Assembly: GCA_900555925.1 (NCBI GenBank)
Contig: USMU01000002.1
Span: forward strand, 1 to 53,991
DNA from: an uncultured Clostridium sp.
GTDB taxonomy: Bacteria > Bacillota > Clostridia > Christensenellales > Borkfalkiaceae
DNA: 53,991 nt
Reading direction: 5' to 3'
In this document: piece after piece, positions 34,710 to 43,193 of the stretch
Layout of the letters: the number at the start of each line of letters is the position of its first letter
Position numbering within the stretch: position 1 is the first letter of the stretch
Program-made: the position numbers and the translations under genes
The notes under the pieces: model-generated
What the model was told of the DNA's origin: nothing
The model's input: only the letters and a program-made list of their open reading frames with translations
Databases searched by the model: none

Positions 34710-36902
34710 TCAATTTCCTCCTGTTTCATTGACGTCGAAATAATTTATCTTCACGACGCTGCCGTCCAAAACGGCCGCGCCGATACAGCCTTCCAAATAG
34801 CTGTCTCTGTCCGCGTATTCCAGACGAACCCCGCAGACCTCGGCCTCTATCCTTCCGCCCGAAACGCGCACCGAAAGTTCTATTGGAGAACCGATCCGAT
34901 AGGGACAGGCAACCGCCGCGAGCGTTTCCCGCGTCATCGAAGGAGATAATGCCTCTCCCCTGTCCCGCTTTGCGACGCGCTTTTTTACGAGCCGCATTTC
35001 TCCGTCCCCGAAGAATATCCCGTAGCTTCTCGACGCGCCCTGGACGCGGAAAAGTATCCCCGCCGCGTCCCCGAGACAGAGCGTCAATTCCGCCTTTAAC
35101 GTAAAATCCCGCAGGGGAAGGGAAGTATATAATTCCCCTTCATCAAAACAGCGGCCGAACAAGCCCCCCTCTTCCAGCGTCCAAAGTCCCTTGAAATAAG
35201 TACAGCCGCTGACTTCTTTATGTTCGAGGGAGTAATCCTCGATATATTCGCGGGAAAAGTCTATGCGATAACCCGCCCCGCCGAAAACGCCGAATCGCTC
35301 GATACAGGCCTCGCCTTCTATAAGCAGTCCCACGCGGTCTACCAGCATTTCCCGCCCGGCGTCGATTTTCAAAGACAGTACGCCATCGCCGACGCCCGAA
35401 CAGAAAATCTCGCCCGTATGTCGGTCCCGATAGAAAAGCTGGACTTTTCCGCCCTTCGCTTTCACCTTCGCGTACAATGTATTACCGGGCACGACAACGG
35501 GAGAAAAGCAGGGGTCGTAACGGTTGTCATGCAAATCCGATTTTCCATAGTATGTCTTGATATAAACTTGCGTCTGCGTTTCCGCCTTTATCCACAGCTT
35601 CCCTCCGATATTTTCAAGCGACGCGCCCTCGGCACGGAAACCGTGCGTACTTCCCGGAAGGGTAAAGTCAAAATCAAAGCCCTTAGCCGTCGGAAAATAT
35701 CTTGTATTGAAATCCTTAGCCGGCGGGAAACTCCTCGTTTCCAAATCTCTAACAGTCGAAGAATTTCTTGCGCCGACGATATTTCCGCAATCCGCCGCCT
35801 TTTCCCGGATATTTTTATCACAATCGCAGACATTTTCTCGCCTCAACGCATACCTGCCGTCATAGCTTTCCCCACTCAATTCCACAGCCGCGGCGGCGAT
35901 GCTCTTGGACAGAGTAGGAATATCCACGATATTGGAGGCGCCCAGGACAGAGGAACAGAGCGTCGTATCGTTTACGGGAAGGCGCCACTTTTGTCCGATT
36001 TTTTCAAGGCCGCAGAACACGCCCAGAATCGTGCCCAGATTTCCCGCGTTACAATCGGTATCGAATCCGCTGTAATTGGCGATTTTCAACGTCTTTTCAA
36101 AATCTCCTTCCCCGTACAGCAGCGACATGACCATAATTGCCGCATTGGGAATAATATGGCAGTTTCCACCGAATTTATCCTTCCAATAATGCCGACGGAT
36201 ATATTCGAAACATTCCTTCTGCGAATTTTCTTCCCCGTGAAAACGGATAATATCTCTCGCCATTTTCGCATAGTCGCAGTCGAAGGGAATCGTCGAAAGC
36301 GCCGAGGACAAAATTTCTTCTATGCCGCTTGCCGTAAAGGCGGACGCTATACACGCCGCCACGAACCGACCGCCGTAAACGCCATTCCCGTCGTGGGAAA
36401 CGCGCGACGCCTTCTCCGCCAGATCCGCCGCCGCACAAGGCTCTCCCGGATATACGAGCCCCCAGATGTCGCTGAAAATCTGGCCGCCTATCTGCTCCGC
36501 CATCAGTTTGCCGTTCTGCAACATACTGCCGCTGCGCGGCGGGAGGATTCCCCGCGTCATATTCAAATAAGCGGTGTGTTCCGTACTCACGCCGTACCCG
36601 CCCCACCAATAAAAGCCGTGCCGATAAGGCGCATAATTGAGCCACCCCTCCCCGATCTGTTCGGCGGTGACGTTTTTCAGATCGGGACAGTCGAGAAAGC
36701 CGCGATAGAAGAAAACGGGACCGTTGCTGTCGTCGTCGGCCGCAAAGTCGCGGTAATCGACAAAATATCCTTCCTCGCCCGCATATTTTTCGGCTATCTG
36801 TTCCGCCGTCCACATCTCCACGGGCGCTCCGTAGCGAATCCCTATCGCTTTGCCGAGCCAGCCCGCATAAATTTGTTCTACGATTTTATCGGTTATCTTC
36901 AT
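34710..36902 (-). CDS. locus B: cytosolic ADP-ribosylglycohydrolase-family protein with C-terminal beta domain
   Basis: A 730-residue protein without signal peptide. Residues 1-340 are an ADP-ribosylglycohydrolase-type domain: YAGWLGKAIGIRYGAPVE, the acidic metal site FAADDDSNGPVFF (about 53-65) and GFDTDCNAGNLGTILG (about 279-294). Residues 350-400 form a low-similarity linker with a small internal repeat (FPPAKDFNT / FPTAKGFDF). The C-terminal part has one beta domain near 400-520 and a LamG/CBM66-like domain near 555-725. This long form of the family is common in sugar operons of gut bacteria, with unknown substrate. It lies 4 bases after the permease gene and shares its stop region with the start of its lipoprotein paralogue. 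The ribosome site is weak. Confidence 0.85.
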   Translation of the reverse strand: MKITDKIVEQIYAGWLGKAIGIRYGAPVEMWTAEQIAEKYAGEEGYFVDYRDFAADDDSNGPVFFYRGFLDCPDLKNVTAEQIGEGWLNYAPYRHGFYWWGGYGVSTEHTAYLNMTRGILPPRSGSMLQNGKLMAEQIGGQIFSDIWGLVYPGEPCAAADLAEKASRVSHDGNGVYGGRFVAACIASAFTASGIEEILSSALSTIPFDCDYAKMARDIIRFHGEENSQKECFEYIRRHYWKDKFGGNCHIIPNAAIMVMSLLYGEGDFEKTLKIANYSGFDTDCNAGNLGTILGVFCGLEKIGQKWRLPVNDTTLCSSVLGASNIVDIPTLSKSIAAAAVELSGESYDGRYALRRENVCDCDKNIREKAADCGNIVGARNSSTVRDLETRSFPPAKDFNTRYFPTAKGFDFDFTLPGSTHGFRAEGASLENIGGKLWIKAETQTQVYIKTYYGKSDLHDNRYDPCFSPVVVPGNTLYAKVKAKGGKVQLFYRDRHTGEIFCSGVGDGVLSLKIDAGREMLVDRVGLLIEGEACIERFGVFGGAGYRIDFSREYIEDYSLEHKEVSGCTYFKGLWTLEEGGLFGRCFDEGELYTSLPLRDFTLKAELTLCLGDAAGILFRVQGASRSYGIFFGDGEMRLVKKRVAKRDRGEALSPSMTRETLAAVACPYRIGSPIELSVRVSGGRIEAEVCGVRLEYADRDSYLEGCIGAAVLDGSVVKINYFDVNETGGN

Positions 36903-36906
36903 AAAT

Positions 36907-37773
36907 TTACTTTACACCTGTAATTTTGATTCCCTGCATGATATAGCGTTGCAAAATCAACAGCAGAATAACGAGGGGAATACACGCCACCGTACTCGCC
37001 GCCATCAAAAGATGCCAGGGAATAGAGCGGTCGGGTTTGAGATACACCACCAGCTGATTGATTTGATACAGAGCAGGATCGCTGACCACCATCGCGGGCC
37101 AAAGATAGGAGTTCCAATAGCCCTGAAAGACGCTGATTCCCATAATGACAAAGGGAGTGGCGGACATGGGCAGGAAAATATTCGCGTAAATCTTGAACCT
37201 TCCGCACCCGTCTATCCGCGCCGCGTCTTCGAGCGACGTCGGCATGCCGAGATAGAACTGCCGATAGAAGAAAATCGACCACACGTACACCACGCCCGGC
37301 AATATGAGCGCCACGACGTTATTCGTCAAATGCAGCGTGCTGACCACCTGAAAGCAGGGAATTAAAATGGCAATATTCGGCACGAACATCGTCACCGCGT
37401 AGATCGACCACAATACCTTCTTGAAGGGAAACTCCAATCGGGCAAACACATAGGCGGCGGAGGAATTGATAAATAAGCTCAAAACCAGCGACGTCAAGGC
37501 TACCGTCAGAGTTAACCCCAGCGCTCCGACGAAGGACGAGCCCTGCGGGAACAGGAAATAATCGGGATTGGAATAATCTAAGTTCTGATAGGTAAACAGC
37601 AGCTTATAGTTTTCAAACTTCCATTCCGAAGGGAAAAAGCGGAAGGGCGTGGCCAAAACCTCCGTTTTGGACTTGAAGCCCGAAATCGCCATCCACAAAA
37701 AGGGAAACAATCCCATGCACGCGATGATGAGTCCCAAGACAATCAACACCGCGGAAATTATTTTTTTACGCAT
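36907..37773 (-). CDS. locus B: sugar ABC transporter permease (MalG/LacG type)
   Basis: A 288-residue CUT1 permease with six membrane segments. The EAA loop reads SLEDAARIDGCGRFKIYANIFLP, and the end LQRYIMQGIKITGVK is typical. It works with the permease encoded just before (gap 11 bases) and the binding lipoprotein. GAGGTGAG lies about five bases before the ATG. No ATPase is encoded in the locus. Confidence 0.93.
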   Translation of the reverse strand: MRKKIISAVLIVLGLIIACMGLFPFLWMAISGFKSKTEVLATPFRFFPSEWKFENYKLLFTYQNLDYSNPDYFLFPQGSSFVGALGLTLTVALTSLVLSLFINSSAAYVFARLEFPFKKVLWSIYAVTMFVPNIAILIPCFQVVSTLHLTNNVVALILPGVVYVWSIFFYRQFYLGMPTSLEDAARIDGCGRFKIYANIFLPMSATPFVIMGISVFQGYWNSYLWPAMVVSDPALYQINQLVVYLKPDRSIPWHLLMAASTVACIPLVILLLILQRYIMQGIKITGVK

Positions 37774-37784
37774 AGCGGCTCACC

Positions 37785-38690
37785 TCAATCCAAAGATTTT
37801 TCGGAGTTGACGACGCGGAATACCACGGAAGATATAGACGTCAGAACAATCGCCACCAATACCGAACCCGCATAGGTCATTCCCAAAGTATCGTCCCAGG
37901 TAAAATGATAATAGAGATACCCCACGGGCCCCTGCGTCATGTCCAAGGGACCGCCGCCCGTCAGGACGAAGGGCAGCTCGAAAAGCTGAAAGGTGGAAAC
38001 AAAGCTGGATATGAGAAGATATACCCCCAGATTGCGCATGGAAGGAATCGTGATGTGCACCATCTGTGCGAAAAATCCCGCTCCGTCCAATTTCGCCGCC
38101 TCGTAATAGTCGCGCGGAATATCCAAAATTCCGCCCAGCATGACCAGCGTGGTATAGCCAAGACCGTTCCATATCGCCGCCACGGCGACGGAGAACAGCG
38201 CCCAGCGGGGTTCTCCCGTCCAGCCGATGGGGGCAACCCCGAATTTGCTCAACAAATTATTGAGGAAGCCGCCCGCGTCCGAAGCGTAAATATAGGAAAA
38301 TATCGCTCCGACGATAATCCCCGAAAGAAGGCAGGGCATGTATACGGTCACCTTGACGAACGAGGAGAGATGTTTGGGAAGCTGTATGACCAGATGCGCG
38401 ATAAAAAACGCAAGAATCAACTGAATCGGCACGATTGACAAAATAAATTTGAGTCCCACGCCGATCGACTTCCAGAACTTTTCGTCGGTGAGCACCTTCG
38501 TGTAATTGCCCATGCCCTTCCACACCGCGTCCATGTAGGCGCTGCTGTCGTAAAAGCTGTTCACGACGGAAATCACCAGCGGCGCTATCACGAAAGTCAC
38601 CAGCAAAAGAAAGGAAGGCAGCAATACCAGGTACGCGGTCAACAGGTCATCCTTTTTCCAAGCGGACTTTTTTCCCGTTTTCGTCGTCAT
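37785..38690 (-). CDS. locus B: sugar ABC transporter permease (MalF/LacF type)
   Basis: A 301-residue CUT1 permease with six membrane segments (first at about 18-41) and the EAA loop DYYEAAKLDGAGFFAQMVHITIP. Its ribosome site, GAGGAG, lies in the last codons of the original binding-protein frame (stop at 38696-38698), which supports the view that the frame once ran to that point. It pairs with the following permease. Confidence 0.93.
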   Translation of the reverse strand: MTTKTGKKSAWKKDDLLTAYLVLLPSFLLLVTFVIAPLVISVVNSFYDSSAYMDAVWKGMGNYTKVLTDEKFWKSIGVGLKFILSIVPIQLILAFFIAHLVIQLPKHLSSFVKVTVYMPCLLSGIIVGAIFSYIYASDAGGFLNNLLSKFGVAPIGWTGEPRWALFSVAVAAIWNGLGYTTLVMLGGILDIPRDYYEAAKLDGAGFFAQMVHITIPSMRNLGVYLLISSFVSTFQLFELPFVLTGGGPLDMTQGPVGYLYYHFTWDDTLGMTYAGSVLVAIVLTSISSVVFRVVNSEKSLD

Positions 38691-38695
38691 CTTTT

Positions 38696-38881
38696 TTACT
38701 CCTCGGCCTTATAGCGGGGATTCGTACCCGCGAGGCCGTCCGATTCTATGATTCCCTCCAATTTCGACTGCAAAGAGGCCAGCGTCTTGTTCACGTCTAT
38801 CGTTCCCATGATTTCCACCGCGTTCAGAGAGTCGGCAAATTCTTTACTGATTGCCCACGGATAGCAGGGCTCCGCGACCGC
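38696..38881 (-). other. C-terminal coding remainder of the locus B binding protein, beyond an in-frame UAG
   Basis: After the TAG at 38882-38884 the same frame stays open for 61 codons to a TAA at 38696-38698, and the next permease starts 5 bases later. The sequence continues as a normal binding-protein end (AVAEPCYPWAISKEFADSLN, then a helix ending LEGIIES). CAG to TAG is one base change. Confidence 0.75.
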
Positions 38882-40045
38882 CTACGGCAGAACGTATTCC
38901 GAAGTAAAGGCCCGGAAAGCGTCGTTTTTGGATTCCTCGCGGGTGTTCAGCAGTTCGTCCACGCTCTTTCTCGCCGTGAATTTGGAAAATCCGAGTTCCT
39001 TGAAAAATTCGTACATATATTCGGGGGCGCCCGCTAACAGCCATTCGATAAACGCCCCCGCCTCTTCGGGGTGCTTGGCGTTTCCGTCCAGAGAAAATCC
39101 CCAGCCGCCGAGCGCCGCCGTCGTGACGCCTTCCGTCTCACCCGTCCAGGTCGGACACACCGCATAGCCGATATCGTCCACCTTATCGGGATAATCGTTC
39201 TTTAACTGCCCCATAGCCCAGGAGCCGCTCAGCTGCATCGCCACCTTCCCCTGCCCCAAGGGCGTGATTTCTTTATAACTGCTCGACGCCACGCGAATGG
39301 TCAGGTTTTCCTGATAAATCTTTCTGAATATCGTGAACAAATCCCTGTAATAATCATTATTTACGTCCGCAGCGTCCCAATTGTCGTTGAGAAGGTACTC
39401 CCCTTTCATCGCCTGAAATCCCCACATGACCCAGCCGAGATCCTTCGCCGCGGGCATTTCGATTCCGTAACGCCCTTCCTTCGTCAGCTTCTTCGCGTAT
39501 TCGTACATCTCCTCCCAGGATTTCGGCGGAGCGTTCGGATCCAACCCCGCTTCCTCGAACGCGCTCTTGCTGTAAAACAGCATGGAATACGGCTCGACAA
39601 AGGCGGGATATACGTAATGTTTTCCCTGCACTTCCACCATTTCCTGCACGTTCTCCGAAAGGTCGTCCCATACTTCGGGCGACATGTATTCGTCCAGCGC
39701 CGTGTAGTTCCCGAGCATCGCTTTGGACGGAATTTCCGCATAGTTCACGAAAATAATCTCCGGCGCCGTGCCGTTCTCCTGCGCCGCCTTCAACTTCTGA
39801 TCCCAAACGTCCTCCGGTATAATCGACAGTTCGATGTACGTGTTCTTCTCGTTCGTCTCATTGTATAAGTTCGTGTACTTCTGCAACCATACGTGCGTCT
39901 CCGTCTCCGAAAACTGCGGGCTCCAAAAAATAACCTTCGTCTTTCCCGCCGCGGGATCCTCCCCGCCTCCGCAGCTTGCAAGAATACTCACACTCATGCC
40001 GACGGCCATCGTTAAACACAACAATTTGGTTAATACTTTTTTCAT
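38882..40045 (-). CDS. locus B: extracellular sugar-binding lipoprotein, shortened by an in-frame UAG
   Basis: A family 1 solute-binding protein with a lipoprotein signal (ILASCGGG, Cys25). Typical stretches are TKVIFWSPQFSETETHVW, LKAAQENGTAPEIIFV and QLSGSWAMGQL. The present frame gives 387 residues; the undamaged protein would have about 449, the usual size. The missing C-terminal ~61 residues include helices that normally close the C-lobe, so folding or permease contact may be impaired unless the UAG is read through. GGAG stands seven bases before the ATG. It is the first gene of locus B, directly downstream of two operators. Other genes in the window (MATE, AraC-type, locus C permease) end with TAG, so TAG is a normal stop here. 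Confidence 0.85.
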   Translation of the reverse strand: MKKVLTKLLCLTMAVGMSVSILASCGGGEDPAAGKTKVIFWSPQFSETETHVWLQKYTNLYNETNEKNTYIELSIIPEDVWDQKLKAAQENGTAPEIIFVNYAEIPSKAMLGNYTALDEYMSPEVWDDLSENVQEMVEVQGKHYVYPAFVEPYSMLFYSKSAFEEAGLDPNAPPKSWEEMYEYAKKLTKEGRYGIEMPAAKDLGWVMWGFQAMKGEYLLNDNWDAADVNNDYYRDLFTIFRKIYQENLTIRVASSSYKEITPLGQGKVAMQLSGSWAMGQLKNDYPDKVDDIGYAVCPTWTGETEGVTTAALGGWGFSLDGNAKHPEEAGAFIEWLLAGAPEYMYEFFKELGFSKFTARKSVDELLNTREESKNDAFRAFTSEYVLP

Positions 40046-40098
40046 AGCTTACTCCTTACCAATTTATTTTTTGTTTTATTCCTTATTTTATTTATAAG

Positions 40099-40132
40099 TG
40101 TATACGTTTACATTTTGTTGTATACGTTTACA
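40099..40132 (-). promoter_or_regulatory. two LacI-type operators before locus B
   Basis: The 14-mer TGTATACGTTTACA occurs twice (40099-40112 and 40119-40132), 20 bp apart, 54-87 bases before the binding-protein start. A possible -10, TATAAA on the minus strand, is at 40091-40096, so bound repressor would cover the -35 area; the -35 itself is poor. The site also fits the CcpA cre pattern in general form, but the identical copy before lacI favours the local regulator. Confidence 0.8.
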
Positions 40133-40151
40133 TTTCAGAGTAAAGAAAATG

Positions 40152-40168
40152 CCCGAATCCTGATCGGG
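40152..40168 (-). terminator. weak terminator after lacI
   Basis: On the minus strand CCCGA / TCGGG with a 7-base loop is followed by CATTTTCTTT, 13 bases after the lacI stop. The stem is short, so read-through into locus B is possible. Confidence 0.35.
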
Positions 40169-40180
40169 AAACAAAAACGC

Positions 40181-41190
40181 TCAAAGAGGGCGTGTCGAAT
40201 TTCTGACAATCAGCCGACGATCGCAGAGACACTCGCGGGGATCGCCGGTATAGGAGCCGTCTATACGGCTGAACAGCAAGGACATTGCCTTTTCGGCAAA
40301 CTCGCCGCTGTCGTTGGTGACGGTCGTAATGGAGGGATTGAAATACTCGGCGTATTCGATATTGTCCATGCCGACGACGCTGACGTCGTCGGGTACCTGT
40401 ATGCCGTTTCTCTGAAAATACTGCATGAGCCCTATGGCAATCATGTCGTTGGCGCAGGCGACGGCGGTGGGCATTTCGGGAAGGGAGGAAAAATATTCCC
40501 CCGCGGCGATTCCGCCCTGTACGGTGAAGGCGCCCGCAAATTCGTATTCCTTTCGTATGGGAAGCCCGTGTTCGTTCATCGCGCGTTCATAGCCGGAAAG
40601 GCGGCGTTTGTTGAGAATGGAATTCGGCGTCCCGCCCGCATAGGCGATCCGAACGTGCTTATAATCGATGAGATGCGAGGTGCCGAGATATACCCCCTGC
40701 CCCTTCCGTGCACGGTGTCGAAAATCATCGCGCCGAACGTATTCGAAGTCACGACCGCAATCGGAAGAGACATGAGCTGGCGGATAATCTCCTCGTCGTC
40801 CGAGGTGGAACAGAAAATCAGGCCGTCGCAGCCGAGTTCGGTAACCAGCCGCACCGCTTCCAGCTCCTTCTTCTCCTCCTCGTTGGTATTGAAGAGAATT
40901 GCGGTAAATCCCTTATCGTTCGCCAAACGCTGTACCGTTGCGTAAATACCCGCATAATAAGGGTTCCGAATATCGGGAACAACCACCATAATCTGCATGG
41001 CGCGCTGTAACTTCAACCCCCTCGCGATTCGGTTCGGCCGATAGGCGAGCTCCTCTATCGCGCGCTCTATCTTTTCCGCCTTCTCCCCCGTCACGAACGT
41101 TTTATTGTTGATGTAACGAGATACCGTAGCGTTGGATACCCCCGCAACGCGGGCCACGTCGTTTATCGTTACAGCCTTCTTTCCCTGCAT
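40181..41190 (-). pseudogene. LacI-family regulator of locus B, frameshifted
   Basis: The 5' part (from the ATG at 41190, GGAG seven bases before it) encodes the LacI helix-turn-helix (VTINDVARVAGVSNATVSRY) and the first half of the sugar-binding domain. The frame then shifts at a run of five C at 40693-40697 (G on the coding strand). The second part continues in another frame with VYLGTSHLIDYKHVRIAYAG and a normal end (VVGMDNIEYAEYFNPSITTV). The total of 1010 bases needs exactly one more base to give 337 codons, so loss of one base in the homopolymer explains it. It may be a real mutation, a slippage-prone switch or a sequencing error. The truncated product would bind DNA but lack half of its sensor. 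Confidence 0.85.
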
Positions 41191-41203
41191 ATCGGCTCCT
41201 TCA

Positions 41204-41217
41204 TGTATACGTTTACA
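41204..41217 (-). promoter_or_regulatory. LacI-type operator before lacI (autoregulation)
   Basis: A third exact copy of TGTATACGTTTACA. It lies between the lacI promoter and its start codon, at about +7 to +20 of the predicted transcript, a position suited to blocking its own transcription. Confidence 0.8.
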
Positions 41218-41230
41218 TCTCTGTAATAAA

Positions 41231-41259
41231 ATAGTAGCACAGAAAAGAGGCGTTGTCAA
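41231..41259 (-). promoter_or_regulatory. sigma-A promoter for lacI
   Basis: On the minus strand a perfect TTGACA (41254-41259), 17 bases, and TACTAT (41231-41236). Confidence 0.85.
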
Positions 41260-41321
41260 GTCTTTTTTGAAAATTTTTTAATTTTTTCACAAATTCTTTT
41301 TACTCTCCTGGATTTTTCAAG

Positions 41322-41362
41322 AAAAAATTATACAAGGCATGCAAATGTAACATGCCTTGTAT
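41322..41362 (-). terminator. rho-independent terminator of locus C
   Basis: On the minus strand a perfect 12-bp stem, ATACAAGGCATG / CATGCCTTGTAT, with a 9-base loop is followed by AATTTTTTCTTG. It is about 100 bases after the last gene of locus C. The sequence 41363-41459 shows no gene. Confidence 0.85.
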
Positions 41363-41459
41363 CTTCATATTGCTATTTTCTCGAATAACCGCCGGAAAGA
41401 AAGCCGCCGACGTTGTTTTTCCTGCGTCCTGCTTGTTTAATTTCCATATTTTACAAAAA

Positions 41460-43115
41460 TTATTCGGTGAGTTCGACGTCCTCGTGCGGGACGTTCTCTT
41501 TAATCAATCGAATAAAGGTTTCAGGCGTAACGACCTCTACATCGTCGTCGAGAAGCTCCACCATTTCCACCACGTCGGAATATTCCATCGACCAAACGTG
41601 GAGATTGACATAAGTATATCCCTCTATCGTCGTGGCGTCGGCGGGATAGGCGTTGATCTGCTGCGCGATCGCTTCGGGGGAGGAATTCCACATCGTCGCG
41701 CGGCAGGAGACGAAGGGCTTTCCGTTGTCCGACCAATACACGGAACCGTGTTCTCCTACATAGCTGTCGCTATAAGTGCAATAGAGAAATCCCTCTGCAT
41801 TTTCCATAGCGGCATAGGCCTCTATCGTGCTTTCGGGCAGACCATTGTCGAGAATTTTGACGACAGACAAATCCAAGGCACCCAAGTATTCATTTAATAT
41901 CGAACAATATCGCTTTAAGGACTCCGCGGAATAGGACATCGGATAGGTATAGCCGAGGCCGGAAACACTGCAAACAAACTGATCGCCCGACTTTGCATTA
42001 TCATAAGTATGTTTGAGAATATTCGAGCCGAGGCTGAGGAGTGCAGGGCTCACGGACCAGCCCATCGGGAAATTCCCGCGCTGGGCGCCCATATACTTTT
42101 TATCTTCGAAGGTACCGCCGTACCAGCACTGCAAATTGTCTCCGTCGCTGTTTACGATGGTAATGTAGTGTTTATTCGTCGAATACTCTTTTTCCGTTTC
42201 CTTGTTGGGCTGTTCGAGATAATCTATCCCGAAAAAGTCGGTACAAGAGAATACGGACATGTTCAGACAATAATCGGAGGCCAGCGTAAAGCTGCCATAT
42301 CTAGAACTGAACGCTACGTCCGTTCCCTCGTCGAGGGGACACCAGCCATAGACGGCACACTCACGGCACCAATCCTGTACTTTATTGCGGAAGGTCAGGG
42401 AGGCGGGCTTTTTATCCGTCACGAAATAGCAGTAATATTTACAGGCTATCGCATAATCCGTAAGGAAGATATTGGAGCCGTTCTGTTGAACGAGTCCGCT
42501 ATTATCGAATTTGTCCTTATAGGTATCGAAACATTCTTCCTCGCTCATCGTCGTCGCATCGCAGCGCTGGACGAGACCGTTTTCCTCCGCCCAATCTTTT
42601 AAAGAAATATCTATCATCGCGAGCCCCTCCACGCCCGCAATGCTGCGCGCGCAATTTACCGAGGCGCTCACCGATTTATCGAACAAAACGTAGCCCGTAC
42701 CGATATTCTCCTTATAATCTTGGAGCATTTCCGATAAAGTTACATCGCGGTTTTTCTTGCCGTACTCCGTCTCTATTTCCGAAAGCCAAGTTTCATAAGA
42801 CCCTGTACGGTAATGATAATACTTGGATTCGCCCTTCTGGGCAAACAGTCCTTGAATGGATTCCGCCAAGAACTGTTGTTCCGTCGAAAGGTTTTCCGCG
42901 CGGCCGTAGACGAGCAAATCGCCGGAAGTAATCGTCATTTTTTTGAAATATCCTTCATAATTTTCCGTATCCTCGACAGAAGAAGAATTTCCCGAAGTCG
43001 AATCGGACGAGGAGGGCGAGCTCTCATTTTCTCCGCCGCCGCACCCCGCAAAGGCCGAGAGCGCAAAGACGGACGCAAGTCCGACAATCAGGCCGTATCT
43101 GAGATATTTTTTCAT
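41460..43115 (-). CDS. locus C: GxGYxYP-family lipoprotein (putative glycoside hydrolase)
   Basis: A 551-residue lipoprotein (lipobox AFAGCGGG, Cys25) with a Ser/Gly-rich stalk. The rest matches the GxGYxYP family, named for the motif present here as SGLGYTYPMSY (about residue 370). Other conserved stretches are IVNSDGDNLQCWYGG and WSVSPALLSLG before it, and YVNLHVWSMEYSDVVEMV near the end. The family is proposed to contain glycoside hydrolases and is often found with sugar-uptake genes; no substrate is known to me. The start at 43115 is chosen because GGAGG stands six bases before it; an ATG four codons upstream lies before the ribosome site. It is the last gene of locus C and a paralogue of the preceding gene. 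Confidence 0.85.
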   Translation of the reverse strand: MKKYLRYGLIVGLASVFALSAFAGCGGGENESSPSSSDSTSGNSSSVEDTENYEGYFKKMTITSGDLLVYGRAENLSTEQQFLAESIQGLFAQKGESKYYHYRTGSYETWLSEIETEYGKKNRDVTLSEMLQDYKENIGTGYVLFDKSVSASVNCARSIAGVEGLAMIDISLKDWAEENGLVQRCDATTMSEEECFDTYKDKFDNSGLVQQNGSNIFLTDYAIACKYYCYFVTDKKPASLTFRNKVQDWCRECAVYGWCPLDEGTDVAFSSRYGSFTLASDYCLNMSVFSCTDFFGIDYLEQPNKETEKEYSTNKHYITIVNSDGDNLQCWYGGTFEDKKYMGAQRGNFPMGWSVSPALLSLGSNILKHTYDNAKSGDQFVCSVSGLGYTYPMSYSAESLKRYCSILNEYLGALDLSVVKILDNGLPESTIEAYAAMENAEGFLYCTYSDSYVGEHGSVYWSDNGKPFVSCRATMWNSSPEAIAQQINAYPADATTIEGYTYVNLHVWSMEYSDVVEMVELLDDDVEVVTPETFIRLIKENVPHEDVELTE

Positions 43116-43132
43116 ATATTCCTCCATATCGT

Positions 43133-43156
43133 CGCGGGCGCAGCCTTGCGCCCGCG
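43133..43156 (-). promoter_or_regulatory. intercistronic stem-loop between the two GxGYxYP genes
   Basis: A perfect 10-bp stem, CGCGGGCGCA / TGCGCCCGCG, with a 4-base loop lies 17 bases before the start of the 551-residue gene. No T-run follows, so it is more likely an RNA-stability or processing element than a terminator. Confidence 0.5.
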
Positions 43157-43193
43157 AACTATATTTTCAAAACCTGTATTCAAAGACCGAGTC

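Noticed and set aside
38882..38884. Genome-wide recoding of TAG as Gln
   Set aside because: The MATE gene, the araC-type gene and the locus C MalF-type permease end with TAG at sensible positions, so TAG works as a stop; a local mutation or error is more likely.
40099..40132. Terminal repeats of a mobile element
   Set aside because: The copies are short, palindromic-type operators at promoter positions of a LacI gene and its target, with no transposase or target duplication.
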